A DNA stretch of 64,000 bases from CALJFL01 sp039964455 (GCA_039964455.1 JBDVXK010000021.1:124001-188000); one strand, 5' to 3'. Shown: positions 42,198 through 52,150, numbered from the stretch's first letter. Notes: generated by a model not told the origin, from the sequence alone. Made by a program: numbers and translations.

Positions 42198-43367
42198 ATG
42201 AACACCGCCTACCCCACACTGAATTTTGGCCTTGGTGAAGAGCTGGATATGCTGCGAGATGCAGTGCACCAGATGTGTCAAAAAGAAATTGCGCCACGCG
42301 CGGCTGAAATCGATAGAGAGAACCAGTTTCCCGCCGACCTTTGGCGCAAGTTTGGTGAAATGGGTCTTCTTGGAATTACCGTTGACGAGGCTTATGGCGG
42401 TAGCGGCATGGGCTATCTGGCCCATTCAGTAGTGATGGAAGAGATAAGCCGAGCATCGGCATCCGTGGGGCTGTCTTATGGCGCCATGTCCAACCTTTGC
42501 CTTAACCAGATAAACAAAAACGGCAATGAAGCACAGAAACAGAAATACCTGCCCAGACTTTGCAGTGGCGAACAAATTGGGGCGCTGGCCATGTCAGAAG
42601 CCAATGCAGGTTCCGATGTTGTCAGTATGTCCCTGCAAGCCAGGCGCGAAGGCGACCGCTATATTCTCAACGGTACCAAAATGTGGATAACCAACGGGCC
42701 GGATGCCGACGTTTACGTCATCTACGCAAAGACCGATGCTACAGCGGGATCCAAAGGCATCACCGCGTTTTTGGTAGAGCGCAACTTCCCCGGCTTCAGC
42801 CGCTCGCCAAAACTGGACAAGCTAGGCATGCGTGGCTCCAACACCTGCGAGTTGGTATTCGAAGATTGTCCCGTGCCGGCTGAGAACGTGATGCGCAATG
42901 AAGGTGACGGTGCCAAAATCCTGATGTCCGGGCTTGATTACGAGCGTACGGTTTTATCCGGTGGCCCCGTTGGCATCATGCAGGCCTGCATCGACGAGGT
43001 ACTCCCCTACTTGCACGATCGCAAACAATTCGGCAAGAGCATCGGCGAGTTTCAGCTGATGCAGGGCAAATTAGCCGACATGTATGCAGACCTCAATGCA
43101 TGTCGCGCTTACCTATACGCCGTGGCCGGCGCCTGTGACCGCAGCGAGGAAACCCGACAGGACTGCGCCGCAGTGATTTTATACACCGCAGAAAAAGCGA
43201 CCCAGATGGCATTACAGGCGATTCAGGCACTGGGCGGATTCGGCTACACCAACGACGCCAATGCCGGACGACTACTGCGCGATGCCAAGCTCTATGAGAT
43301 CGGAGCCGGCACCTCGGAAGTTCGGCGCATGCTGATCGGCCGAGAACTGTTTAACGCCACTGCCTAG
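42198..43367 (+). CDS. liuA: Isovaleryl-CoA dehydrogenase LiuA
   Basis: A 389-residue FAD-dependent acyl-CoA dehydrogenase that converts isovaleryl-CoA to 3-methylcrotonyl-CoA, the first committed step of leucine breakdown after the oxo-acid. The flavin/substrate segments ALAMSEANAGSDVVSM and YILNGTKMWITNGPDADVYVIYAK are intact, as is the terminal block IQALGGFGYTNDANAGRLLRDAKLYEIGAGTSEVRR. AGGA precedes the ATG. It is the first structural gene of liuABCD and gives electrons to ETF. Confidence 0.95.
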   Translation: MNTAYPTLNFGLGEELDMLRDAVHQMCQKEIAPRAAEIDRENQFPADLWRKFGEMGLLGITVDEAYGGSGMGYLAHSVVMEEISRASASVGLSYGAMSNLCLNQINKNGNEAQKQKYLPRLCSGEQIGALAMSEANAGSDVVSMSLQARREGDRYILNGTKMWITNGPDADVYVIYAKTDATAGSKGITAFLVERNFPGFSRSPKLDKLGMRGSNTCELVFEDCPVPAENVMRNEGDGAKILMSGLDYERTVLSGGPVGIMQACIDEVLPYLHDRKQFGKSIGEFQLMQGKLADMYADLNACRAYLYAVAGACDRSEETRQDCAAVILYTAEKATQMALQAIQALGGFGYTNDANAGRLLRDAKLYEIGAGTSEVRRMLIGRELFNATA

Positions 43368-43377
43368 GAGTTGGCCA

Positions 43378-44985
43378 ATGACCGTATTGCAAACACGTAT
43401 TAATAACCGCGACACAGGCTTCGCTGAGAACAAAGCACACATGCGCACCCAGGTAGACGACCTGCGCGCGCAGGTAGCGCAGATTCATCTAGGCGGCGGT
43501 GAGAAGGCACGCGAACGACACACATCGCGAGGCAAGTTACTGCCCAGAGAGCGGCTGAACGCACTTCTCGACAAGGGCTCGCCCTTTCTTGAGCTGTCTC
43601 AATTGGCTGCCTACAAAGTGTATGACGACGATGTACCCGGTGCCGGCATTATCACCGGTATAGGCCGGGTGTCGGGCATCGAGTGCATGATTTTTGTGAA
43701 TGACGCCACTGTAAAAGGCGGCACCTATTACCCAATGACAGTAAAAAAACAGGGACGAGCGCAGACCATTGCGGCGGAAAACAATCTGCCCTGCATCTAT
43801 CTGGTGGATTCAGGCGGCGCATTTCTCCCACTGCAGGACGAGGTATTCCCGGACCGCGAGCACTTTGGCCATGCTTTCTATAATCAGGCACGTATGTCTG
43901 CCAAGGGGATTCCACAGATTGCGGCCGTATTGGGTTCCTGCACTGCCGGCGGTGCCTACCTGCCGGCAATGGCCGATGAGTCCATTATTGTGAAAAATCA
44001 GGGGACTATTTTCCTGGGCGGGCCGCCATTGGTGAAAGCGGCCACTGGCGAGATTGTCAGCGCCGAAGAGCTGGGTGGTGCCGATGTCCATTGCCGAACC
44101 TCTGGCGTTACAGATCACTATGCCAACAACGACGCGCACGCGCTGGAGTTGGTGCGCCGGGCTATCGCTCGCCTCAATCGGGTGAAACCTGTCAGCCTGG
44201 ACATCCGGGAAGCGGTAGAGCCGGCGTATCCACCGGAAGACGTCTATGGCGTTATACCCGCCGACACTCGTCAGCCTTACGATGTGCGCGAGGTTATCGC
44301 GCGAGTAGTCGACGGCTCAGAATTTGACGAATTCAAAGCCCTGTTTGGCGAAACGCTGGTTTGTGGTTTCGCGCGTATTTTCGGCTACCCCGTGGGTATC
44401 GTTGCTAATAACGGCATTCTTTTCGGCGAATCTGCAGTAAAGGGTGCTCACTTCGTCGAGTTGTGCGCGCAACGCAAAATACCGCTGGTGTTTCTGCAAA
44501 ACATCACCGGCTTTATGGTTGGCAAGCAGTATGAAGCCGGTGGTATCGCACGTCATGGGGCCAAAATGGTACACGCGGTGGCCTGCGCTAACGTCCCCAA
44601 ATTTACCGTTATCATCGGCGGCTCTTTCGGCGCGGGCAACTACGCCATGTGCGGGCGCGCTTATGAACCGCGCTTTCTGTTTATGTGGCCCAATGCGCGA
44701 ATCTCGGTCATGGGTGGCGAGCAAGCCGCTGGCGTGCTGGCGACGGTCAAGCAGGATCAAATGGCGCGCAGCGGTGAGAGTATGAGCACGGATGAGGAGG
44801 CGGCCTTCAAACAACCCATACTGGACCTTTATGAAGAGCAGGGTCACCCCTACTACGCCTCTGCACGATTATGGGACGACGGCGTAATCGATCCTGCGGA
44901 CACTCGCATGGTATTGGGTCTTTCGATCTCAGCTGCACTCAACGCGCCGGTTGAGGAATCCAGCTTTGGCGTATTCAGGATGTAA
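43378..44985 (+). CDS. liuB: Methylcrotonoyl-CoA carboxylase carboxyltransferase subunit LiuB
   Basis: A 535-residue biotin-dependent carboxyltransferase, the beta subunit of 3-methylcrotonyl-CoA carboxylase. It has both halves of the crotonase-like carboxyltransferase fold: the acyl-CoA-binding N-terminal part (LLPRERLNALLDKGSPFLELS, LGSCTAGGAYLPAMADE) and the biotin-binding C-terminal part (LVFLQNITGFMVGKQYEAGGIARHGAKM). It works with LiuD to make 3-methylglutaconyl-CoA. It starts 10 bp after liuA, preceded by AGGAG, and its stop overlaps the liuC start. Confidence 0.95.
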   Translation: MTVLQTRINNRDTGFAENKAHMRTQVDDLRAQVAQIHLGGGEKARERHTSRGKLLPRERLNALLDKGSPFLELSQLAAYKVYDDDVPGAGIITGIGRVSGIECMIFVNDATVKGGTYYPMTVKKQGRAQTIAAENNLPCIYLVDSGGAFLPLQDEVFPDREHFGHAFYNQARMSAKGIPQIAAVLGSCTAGGAYLPAMADESIIVKNQGTIFLGGPPLVKAATGEIVSAEELGGADVHCRTSGVTDHYANNDAHALELVRRAIARLNRVKPVSLDIREAVEPAYPPEDVYGVIPADTRQPYDVREVIARVVDGSEFDEFKALFGETLVCGFARIFGYPVGIVANNGILFGESAVKGAHFVELCAQRKIPLVFLQNITGFMVGKQYEAGGIARHGAKMVHAVACANVPKFTVIIGGSFGAGNYAMCGRAYEPRFLFMWPNARISVMGGEQAAGVLATVKQDQMARSGESMSTDEEAAFKQPILDLYEEQGHPYYASARLWDDGVIDPADTRMVLGLSISAALNAPVEESSFGVFRM

Positions 44986-45767
44986 TGATGATTCAAACTG
45001 ACATCGATTCTCGAGGCGTGGCCAGAGTCACGCTGAACAGGCCGGAAAAGCACAACGCCTTCGACGACACCATGATTGCGCAGTTACGTGCCGCCTTCGA
45101 TAGCCTGGCGAGCGATGCAGCCGTGCGCGTTGTAGTCGTGGAGTCACTGGGCAAAAGCTTTTCCGCGGGTGCCGACCTGGGCTGGATGAAGCGTATGGCT
45201 CAGTATGATTATGACGACAATCTACAGGATGCACGATTGCTCGCTGGCATGCTCAGTGCATTACACAAGATGCCGCAGCCCACAATCGCGAGAGTTCAGG
45301 GCGGGGCCTATGGTGGCGCCGTTGGGCTGATCAGCTGCTGCGATATGGCCGTGGCCGCAGACACTGCGGCTTTCGCTCTAACCGAAGTAAAGATCGGTCT
45401 GATACCGGCAACAATAAGTCCTTATGTAATACGCGCTATCGGTGAGCGCGCCTCTCGCCGTTACTTCGCCACTGCAGAGCGCTTCGATGCGAACGTCGCT
45501 CAGTCACTGGGCCTAATCAACGATGTGGTGCCAGCCGACCAACTGGATGATGCCGTCAACACTTTACTCGATAGCTTACTGGCCAATGGCCCCGAGGCCG
45601 TAAAAGCGGCGAAACAGCTGGTCGCCGATTTTTCCGGTCGCCCAATTGACGAGGCTCTGATCGAGGAAAGCTGCGAACGCATCGCCCGTATTCGTGTGTC
45701 TGCAGAGGGACAGGAAGGTCTGGAAGCATTTCTCAACAAACGCAGTCCAGGCTGGCTGGACGCATAG
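44985..45767 (+). CDS. liuC: Methylglutaconyl-CoA hydratase LiuC
   Basis: A 260-residue enoyl-CoA hydratase/isomerase that hydrates 3-methylglutaconyl-CoA to HMG-CoA. The crotonase motifs are intact: LNRPEKHNAFDD, the oxyanion-hole GKSFSAGADLGWMKRM and ARVQGGAYGGAVGLISCCDMAVA, and TEVKIGLIPATISPYV with the catalytic glutamate region. The start overlaps the liuB stop by one base. An alternative ATG lies one codon later. It is followed by liuD 11 bp downstream. Confidence 0.94.
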   Translation: MMIQTDIDSRGVARVTLNRPEKHNAFDDTMIAQLRAAFDSLASDAAVRVVVVESLGKSFSAGADLGWMKRMAQYDYDDNLQDARLLAGMLSALHKMPQPTIARVQGGAYGGAVGLISCCDMAVAADTAAFALTEVKIGLIPATISPYVIRAIGERASRRYFATAERFDANVAQSLGLINDVVPADQLDDAVNTLLDSLLANGPEAVKAAKQLVADFSGRPIDEALIEESCERIARIRVSAEGQEGLEAFLNKRSPGWLDA

Positions 45768-45778
45768 GAACGACTGCC

Positions 45779-47776
45779 ATGTTTAGTAAATTACTGATTG
45801 CCAACCGCGGCGAAATTGCCTGCCGCATCATTCGCACCGCACACAGGCTTGGTATCGCCACCGTCGCAGTCTATTCCGATGCTGATGCCGAAGCCCTGCA
45901 TGTACAATTGGCCGATGAAGCACTACATATCGGCGGCGCAGCGGCCCGCGACTCCTATCTTCTGGGTGAGCGGATTCTGGAAGCTGCCCATAAGACTCAC
46001 GCCGATGCCATTCATCCCGGTTATGGTTTTCTCTCCGAGAATGCAGAGTTCGCATTAGCCTGCGCGAAAGAAGGCGTTGTTTTTGTGGGACCTCCTGCTT
46101 CTGCAATAGAGGCGATGGGATCAAAATCTGCTGCAAAAACGATAATGGAAAGAGCCGGCGTGCCCCTGGTACCCGGCTACCATGGCGACGACCAGGACCC
46201 TGCCCTGCTTCGCGCGTCCGCGGAATCTATGGGCTACCCGGTACTCCTTAAAGCAACGGCTGGCGGCGGCGGCAAGGGCATGCGGCAAGTCTGGTCAGGA
46301 GACGAGTTCGACGAGGCCCTGGCCGCTGCCCAGCGGGAATCACTGGCAAGCTTCGGCGATGATACGATGTTGGTAGAGAAATACCTGACCAAACCTCGCC
46401 ATGTGGAAGTACAGGTGTTCTGCGACAACAACGGCGCCGGCGTCTATCTGGCAGAGCGCGACTGCTCTGTGCAGCGCCGTCACCAGAAAGTGATTGAAGA
46501 GGCGCCTGCGCCGGGCATGACACCCGAGCTGCGGCAGGCCATGGGAGACACCGCCGTTACTGCTGCATTGGCGATCGACTACCGCGGCGCAGGCACCGTG
46601 GAGTTCCTGCTCGATGAAGACGGCAGCTATTACTTCATGGAAATGAATACCCGCCTGCAGGTGGAACACCCGGTAACAGAGATGATTACCGGACAGGATC
46701 TCGTAGAGTGGCAGTTACTGGTAGCGAGCGGAGAACCGCTGCCGCTAAACCAGGCCGAGGTTCCAATTAACGGCCACGCCTTCGAAGCACGCGTGTATGC
46801 CGAAGATCCCGATAACGACTTTTTGCCCGTAACAGGCAGCCTGGACTATCTGCAGGCACCGGAAGAGAACGCCCATGTGCGGGTCGATACGGGTGTCCGC
46901 CAAGGCGACGACATCAGCGTGTACTACGACCCGATGATTGCCAAACTCATTGTATGGGATGAGTCGCGTGATCGCGCTCTGCAACGCCTGGCAACAGCAC
47001 TAGCGGATTACCGTATCGGCGGCACCGTGACCAACCTGGACTTTCTTTACAACCTGGCTACCTCACGCCCATTTATTCAGGCCGAGTTGGACACCGGTTT
47101 CATCGAGCGTCACAACGACCTTATTTTTCATCAACGCCACCAGGACATCGCCCGGGAACTGCCCTTGGCTGCCCTGGCACTATTGTTGTGGCAACAACAG
47201 CAAAATCCCTCTGCCGCCAGCGATGACCACTGTTCACCCTGGCAGGATAATAATGCCTGGCGGCTTAATGAGCCTCACATTCACAGGATTGCTATACGGT
47301 GTCACCAGCAAGACCACCTGATCGAAATTGAACAACGCGCTGGTGGTTTAATCGTCCGGGCGAATGATCAGGAAACACGGCTAGGCGGCAAATTGCTTGG
47401 CGACACTTTGCATTTCGAGGTGGAAGGTCATCGCTCACGCGCGACGCTTGCCAAAACCCACGATGGTTTCACCCTGTATCTCACCGAAGGCGCCTGTCAC
47501 TTTCAGGCATTGCAACCGGATACCGGAGAAGCTGCCGAGAGCGACGGACAAGCTGGCTTGCTGGCCCCTATGAACGGCACCGTGGTGAGCCTGCTGGTCG
47601 AGGCAGGAGCCGCGGTAGAGGAAAATGAGCCTCTGCTGATCATGGAGGCCATGAAAATGGAGCACACCATCCGTGCGCCGGCAAACGGCACGGTGGAGTC
47701 GTTTTACTATGCAGCTGGCGACCTGGTCGACGGCGGTGCAGAGCTGGTTAAATTTGAGCCGCAGCCAGCCTCTTAG
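45779..47776 (+). CDS. liuD: Methylcrotonoyl-CoA carboxylase biotin-carboxylase subunit LiuD
   Basis: A 665-residue alpha subunit with the biotin carboxylase N-domain (LLIANRGEIACRIIRTA), ATP-grasp core (KATAGGGGKGMRQV) and biotin-carboxylase C-domain, a spacer rich in glutamine, and a C-terminal biotinyl domain with EAMKMEH, where K626 carries biotin. It hands carboxyl-biotin to LiuB. Its last 29 bp overlap the end of the opposing serine hydrolase gene. The usual next gene, liuE (HMG-CoA lyase), does not follow here. Confidence 0.95.
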   Translation: MFSKLLIANRGEIACRIIRTAHRLGIATVAVYSDADAEALHVQLADEALHIGGAAARDSYLLGERILEAAHKTHADAIHPGYGFLSENAEFALACAKEGVVFVGPPASAIEAMGSKSAAKTIMERAGVPLVPGYHGDDQDPALLRASAESMGYPVLLKATAGGGGKGMRQVWSGDEFDEALAAAQRESLASFGDDTMLVEKYLTKPRHVEVQVFCDNNGAGVYLAERDCSVQRRHQKVIEEAPAPGMTPELRQAMGDTAVTAALAIDYRGAGTVEFLLDEDGSYYFMEMNTRLQVEHPVTEMITGQDLVEWQLLVASGEPLPLNQAEVPINGHAFEARVYAEDPDNDFLPVTGSLDYLQAPEENAHVRVDTGVRQGDDISVYYDPMIAKLIVWDESRDRALQRLATALADYRIGGTVTNLDFLYNLATSRPFIQAELDTGFIERHNDLIFHQRHQDIARELPLAALALLLWQQQQNPSAASDDHCSPWQDNNAWRLNEPHIHRIAIRCHQQDHLIEIEQRAGGLIVRANDQETRLGGKLLGDTLHFEVEGHRSRATLAKTHDGFTLYLTEGACHFQALQPDTGEAAESDGQAGLLAPMNGTVVSLLVEAGAAVEENEPLLIMEAMKMEHTIRAPANGTVESFYYAAGDLVDGGAELVKFEPQPAS

Positions 47777-49061
47777 CCAGCGCCCTTGCCGCAGCCAGCT
47801 TAGAGTGAAAGTCTTTATTGCCAGCAGCTGACGCTGTGGGCTGGCTGGAAAACCAGGCCATAACAGTGTCAGCCTGTTGGTTGATATAAATAACCTGACC
47901 GTGGATTCCCACCGCACAGAACTCGCCAGCCTTCTCATCCAGCAGCCACCACATATTGTGGTAGGCAATCCAGGGATCTGCCGCGTACTTCGAATTGGCC
48001 GCCATGTTTGCTTTCAGCCCATCATCGATGTCAAGAATCGCCTCCACCCATGATGCCGGGATGACCTGCTCGCCGCGAAAGCGGCCCTGATCCCGTATCA
48101 TCATGCCGAAACGGGCAGCGTCTCGTAAGGTGGTATTCATGCCACCGGTGGCGACAGGCATATACGCCCGGTCTACCGCAATATAGGCGTCGTGTTCAGC
48201 CCCCAACCGGGCCCAGATTCTTTTCTGTAAAAAGTCCTGCAAGGGCTCACCACTGATACGAGCAATCAACCAGCCCAGAACATCGGCGTTACTGGAGTTG
48301 TAATCAAAGGCAGCTCCTGGCTCCAAAGCCGGATCTGGCTTTATAAACTTGGCTAGAAAATCGTGCACACCATAGATATCGGTATTCGCAGGCTGCGCAT
48401 CAGCAGCTCCCGGCAGCCATGCCAGATTCAGCGCCGGTGCGTAGTGCTGAAAAAAGTCCGAGGTGGTGTCGGTGTAGTTTTCCTTGAAGTCGATCGCTGT
48501 CGCATGATCCAGAACCTGTTGAATACTGACCCGCTCGAAACCGCCGCCTTTTAGCTCGGGAATATAGGTAGCGGGTGAAGCCTGCAGGTCGACCTTCTGC
48601 TGGTCCACAAGCAAGCCGAAAGCCGCCGAGACCAGAGATTTGGTCATGGAAAACCAGATGTGCTGAGCGTGCGGCCCAAAGCCACCGAAATACACCTCGT
48701 GACGTATGTCGTCACCACTGACAACAACAACACCATCGGCAAAATTCTGCTCAAACAAGTCGTCAAAAGAGAGCGTGCGGCCATGCAAGTCGACACTTTT
48801 CCGGACCGCTATCTCTGGCAGGGTTGATTGAGGAATCGTCGCTATCTCTCCCTCACGCGGAATCATCACCACATTCAATGGTGCTGCAGCATTGCGAAAG
48901 GCCCAATGATTGAAGGGCTGCTCGCGATAATTACCAAAGGTAACCTGCGACTCCCTCTCGGGCGGCGTTCCGCTCATTACTCCCTCTTCTGCCAGAGCTG
49001 CGGGAAGTCCAAGAAAAAACGCGGCAAAGGTCAGTAAGATAACAGCGCTATATCTATCCAT
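47748..49061 (-). CDS. Exported serine hydrolase, second copy
   Basis: A 437-residue periplasmic serine hydrolase of the same family as the 37000-38328 product. A signal peptide (AVILLTFAAFFLGLPAALA) is followed by a short leader with a shared WAF motif, then the beta-lactamase-fold core with SMTK (S138-K141), YNSSNADVLGWLIARISGE and the closing IHGQVIYINQQADTVMAWF. I start at ATG 49061, which has AGGA about nine bases upstream. The 3' end overlaps liuD by 29 bp on the opposite strand, which is unusual, and the two are convergent. It stands alone; no transporter is next to it. Confidence 0.87.
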   Translation of the reverse strand: MDRYSAVILLTFAAFFLGLPAALAEEGVMSGTPPERESQVTFGNYREQPFNHWAFRNAAAPLNVVMIPREGEIATIPQSTLPEIAVRKSVDLHGRTLSFDDLFEQNFADGVVVVSGDDIRHEVYFGGFGPHAQHIWFSMTKSLVSAAFGLLVDQQKVDLQASPATYIPELKGGGFERVSIQQVLDHATAIDFKENYTDTTSDFFQHYAPALNLAWLPGAADAQPANTDIYGVHDFLAKFIKPDPALEPGAAFDYNSSNADVLGWLIARISGEPLQDFLQKRIWARLGAEHDAYIAVDRAYMPVATGGMNTTLRDAARFGMMIRDQGRFRGEQVIPASWVEAILDIDDGLKANMAANSKYAADPWIAYHNMWWLLDEKAGEFCAVGIHGQVIYINQQADTVMAWFSSQPTASAAGNKDFHSKLAAARALAKRLAAAQI

Positions 49062-49302
49062 TGTGTGTTTCCTGAGCCAGTAGTGGTAAGCGCGCCTGCA
49101 AGTTGCCTGGTCGCAGCAGCGCGTATTCACAAACAAGCATAGTCGCCATTGCGGGCCGAGCAAGCCCACTGGCGAGCAGTCGGGCTTCCTTCAACTAAAA
49201 GATCAGAGAAACTGGCGACTGACTGGCTTGGGGCATTCACCTGCCAGGTTCAGCAAGATACACTGGCGCAAACCCCAACCACGGGCGCCAGTCTGGAACG
49301 GC

Positions 49303-49788
49303 ATGAGCTCACCTTTGAAACTACTCTACGTCTGCACGCATAACGCCTGCCGCAGTATTCTTGCCGAAGTGGTAACACGTGAGGTACTGGGCGACCGAGT
49401 GGAGGTGTGCAGTGCCGGCAGCAACCCTGCTGGCCGCATCCATCCGCTGACAATTCAATACCTTGAACAACAAGGCCACACGGCAACAGGTCTTGCGAGC
49501 GAAAGTTTTGAAGAACACCGTCGCTTTGACCCGGATATCGTGGTGACCGTCTGCGATAGCGCCGCCAACGAGGTTTGTCCGCTGTGGCTTGAGCCAACCG
49601 CGAGTGTGCACTGGGGGCTACCCGATCCCTCCCACGCAACGGGGGACGAACAGGCCAAACTAGCAGCCTTTACCCCGGTTGTGCAAATAATTGCAAAGCG
49701 GCTTTCCGCACTGTCGGAGCTGGACTTTGAAGATCGGGACACAGCAGATATTGCCCGGGCAATGCAATCTATGGGATCTCTCAAATAA
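49303..49788 (+). CDS. arsC: Arsenate reductase (low-molecular-weight phosphatase fold)
   Basis: A 161-residue arsenate reductase of the thioredoxin-linked type. The phosphatase loop is CTHNACR (C11 to R17), and a second cysteine pair C84 and C92 in VCDSAANEVC matches the redox relay of the S. aureus-type ArsC. The HWGLPDPS segment carries the general-acid aspartate. It reduces arsenate to arsenite, which the next gene product exports. The start is placed at ATG 49303, close after GGAACGGC; a longer reading from 49228 adds an unlikely leader. Stop and start of acr3 overlap by one base. No ArsR regulator is in reach. Confidence 0.9.
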   Translation: MSSPLKLLYVCTHNACRSILAEVVTREVLGDRVEVCSAGSNPAGRIHPLTIQYLEQQGHTATGLASESFEEHRRFDPDIVVTVCDSAANEVCPLWLEPTASVHWGLPDPSHATGDEQAKLAAFTPVVQIIAKRLSALSELDFEDRDTADIARAMQSMGSLK

Positions 49789-50807
49789 TGGGTCTTTTCG
49801 AACGTTACCTCACCGTCTGGGTTGGCCTGTGTATTGTCGTAGGCGTCATTTTGGGCAACCTGTTTCCTGGGTTCTTCAGGGTGATCGCCGGTATCGAGTA
49901 CGCCCACGTCAACCTGATTGTCGCCGGACTCATCTGGGTAATGATCTACCCCATGATGGTGCAAATAGATTTTGCCGCTGTTAAAGATGTGGGCAAACGG
50001 CCACGCGGCATAGCCTTGACGCTGGTCGTAAACTGGCTGATAAAACCATTCAGCATGGCAGCTCTGGGTTGGCTATTTTTCCGGGTGCTATTTGCCGAAT
50101 GGGTCGACCCCCAATCGGCTACTGAGTACATCGCCGGCATGATCCTGCTGGGAGTGGCCCCCTGTACCGCGATGGTTTTCGTATGGAGCCAACTGACTGA
50201 CGGTGACCCGAACTACACGCTGGTGCAAGTTTCAATTAATGACGTGATCATGGTGTTCGCGTTCGCACCGCTCACCGCCCTGCTACTTGGCGTAAGCGAT
50301 ATTACTGTGCCCTGGGAGACTCTTCTTCTGTCGGTAGCGCTCTATGTTGTACTGCCGCTGGTAGCCGGCATTTTTACCCGGCACAGGCTAGAGAAAGGTA
50401 GCCAAAGCGGCCAAACTGACGCCTTTGTTGCAGCATTGAAACCCTGGTCGGTAATAGGCCTGCTAGCCACGGTGGTGCTGCTATTCGGCTTTCAGGCAGA
50501 GAAGATACTCAGCCAGCCACAAGCCATAGTCCTTATCGCAATCCCGCTGTTGATTCAAACCTACGGCATCTTTGTCGTCGCCTATTTTGCGGCGAAAAAA
50601 CTGGACCTGCCTCACAATATAGCCGCACCCGCCTGTTTGATCGGCACGTCGAATTTTTTCGAATTAGCGGTCGCTGTTGCGATCAGTCTGTTTGGCCTGC
50701 ACTCGGGTGCAGCGCTGGCTACGGTAGTAGGGGTATTGGTGGAGGTTCCGGTGATGCTATCCCTGGTTGCCCTGGCAAACCGCACTCGCCATTGGTTCGA
50801 TAACTGA
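49788..50807 (+). CDS. acr3: Arsenite efflux transporter Acr3
   Basis: A 339-residue inner-membrane permease with ten hydrophobic segments, typical of Acr3. It has the conserved GVAPCTAMVFVWSQLTDGDPNYTL segment with the essential cysteine, an opening YLTVWVGLCIVVGVILGNLFP and the loop KKLDLPHNIAAPACLIGTSNFFELAVA near the end. It expels arsenite using the proton gradient. It overlaps arsC by one base (TAATG), so both are translated together. The 19 bp to the opposing CoA-transferase gene hold no visible terminator. Confidence 0.94.
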   Translation: MGLFERYLTVWVGLCIVVGVILGNLFPGFFRVIAGIEYAHVNLIVAGLIWVMIYPMMVQIDFAAVKDVGKRPRGIALTLVVNWLIKPFSMAALGWLFFRVLFAEWVDPQSATEYIAGMILLGVAPCTAMVFVWSQLTDGDPNYTLVQVSINDVIMVFAFAPLTALLLGVSDITVPWETLLLSVALYVVLPLVAGIFTRHRLEKGSQSGQTDAFVAALKPWSVIGLLATVVLLFGFQAEKILSQPQAIVLIAIPLLIQTYGIFVVAYFAAKKLDLPHNIAAPACLIGTSNFFELAVAVAISLFGLHSGAALATVVGVLVEVPVMLSLVALANRTRHWFDN

Positions 50808-50825
50808 AAACCGTCAGAAACGGGG

Positions 50826-52106
50826 CTACCGCACCCCCAGAAAGTCCCTCGCTTCCCTGGCCAGGTCCTCCTGGAAATCAGGGTGGGCGATGGCGATGAG
50901 GTCCCGTACCCGCTCAGCTATTGAACGCCCGCGAAGTGCCGCCACACCAAACTCTGTCACCACGTAATCTACGTGAGCGCGGGTGGTTACCACGCCGGCA
51001 CCTCGTTCCAGCGCAGGCACTAATCTCGAGAGCGTTCCCTTACGGGCAGTACTGGGCAGTGCAATAATCGACTTACCACCTTCAGAGAAGGTCGCTCCGA
51101 GTACAAAATCAACCTGCCCCCCTACCCCAGAGTATATCTTGGCGCCCATGGAGTCGGCGCAAACCTGGCCCGACAAATCAATCTGGATCGCGCTATTAAT
51201 CGAAGTAACCTGTTTGTTTTTGGCAATCACTACCGGATTGTTCACGAATTCAATATCGAGAAACACCACTTCCGGATTATCGTTTACGAAGTCATAGAGT
51301 TTCTGGCTGCCCATGGTAAAACCGGTCACGACCTTACCGCGGCCTATTTTTTTCCGGGCGTTATTGATAGCGCCGCTGTCGATTAACTTGAGCACCCCAT
51401 CTGAGAACATCTCGGTGTGTACACCAAGGTCCCGACGGTCCTGCAGGCAGGCAAGCGCTGCATCGGGAATTGCGCCAATACCCATCTGCAGGCAATCGCC
51501 ATCGCCGATCAGGCTGGCCACATGCTCCCCTATCCTGCGCTCGGTCTCAGAGACCTCCCGCGGCTCATGCAAAATCAAGGGCGTATCATCCATAAAAGCA
51601 TGATCGATATCTTTCAGGTTGATAAAACTGTCGCCGTGAGTACGCGGCATGTTGGGGTTAACGTGGGCGATTATTTTGTCCGCTACCTCGCATGCAGCGG
51701 CGGTAGCCTCTACCGAAATACCCAGGGAACAGTTGCCGTGCTGGTCGGGGCTGGAGACCTGTATCAAAGCGGTATCAACCCGCTGCTCCGCCCGCCTGAA
51801 CAGCTTGGGTATTTCTGACAGGAACATCGGCACATAGTCAGCTCGTCCCTGGTTGATCAGCTCACGGGTCGCCTTGCCTGCAAAGAAACAGCGGTGACGT
51901 AAGTGCCCGTCCAACGCGGGCACAGCTACTGCATCAGCATGCTCCAGATGAAGCTGCATCAAAGTCACATCTTGCAAGCCAAGCGCATGATCTGCCAAAG
52001 CATCAAGGAGCACCGTAGGGGTGGCGGCCATCGAATGCGACCAGATATGTTCTCTCGACTCTATCGCCGCGATAGCTGCCGATGCTGTTTCATGAAATTT
52101 AGCCAC
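50826..52106 (-). CDS. Acetyl-CoA hydrolase/transferase family protein
   Basis: A 426-residue class I CoA-transferase of the acetyl-CoA hydrolase/4-hydroxybutyrate CoA-transferase group. The conserved blocks are SSPDQHGNCSLGISVE, GIGAIPDAALACLQDRRDLGVHTEMFSDG (with the catalytic glutamate in HTEM) and VVTEFGVAALRGRSIAERVRDLI. It would move CoA between a short acyl donor such as acetyl-CoA and a carboxylate. Start is GTG at 52106 with only a weak ribosome site. It converges on acr3, and it may feed or drain the CoA pathways that flank it (liu genes and prpE). Confidence 0.9.
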   Translation of the reverse strand: MAKFHETASAAIAAIESREHIWSHSMAATPTVLLDALADHALGLQDVTLMQLHLEHADAVAVPALDGHLRHRCFFAGKATRELINQGRADYVPMFLSEIPKLFRRAEQRVDTALIQVSSPDQHGNCSLGISVEATAAACEVADKIIAHVNPNMPRTHGDSFINLKDIDHAFMDDTPLILHEPREVSETERRIGEHVASLIGDGDCLQMGIGAIPDAALACLQDRRDLGVHTEMFSDGVLKLIDSGAINNARKKIGRGKVVTGFTMGSQKLYDFVNDNPEVVFLDIEFVNNPVVIAKNKQVTSINSAIQIDLSGQVCADSMGAKIYSGVGGQVDFVLGATFSEGGKSIIALPSTARKGTLSRLVPALERGAGVVTTRAHVDYVVTEFGVAALRGRSIAERVRDLIAIAHPDFQEDLAREARDFLGVR

Positions 52107-52150
52107 AACTTAGTACCCGAAAGCGATTGAAGCGCTCGAGTATAGACACT

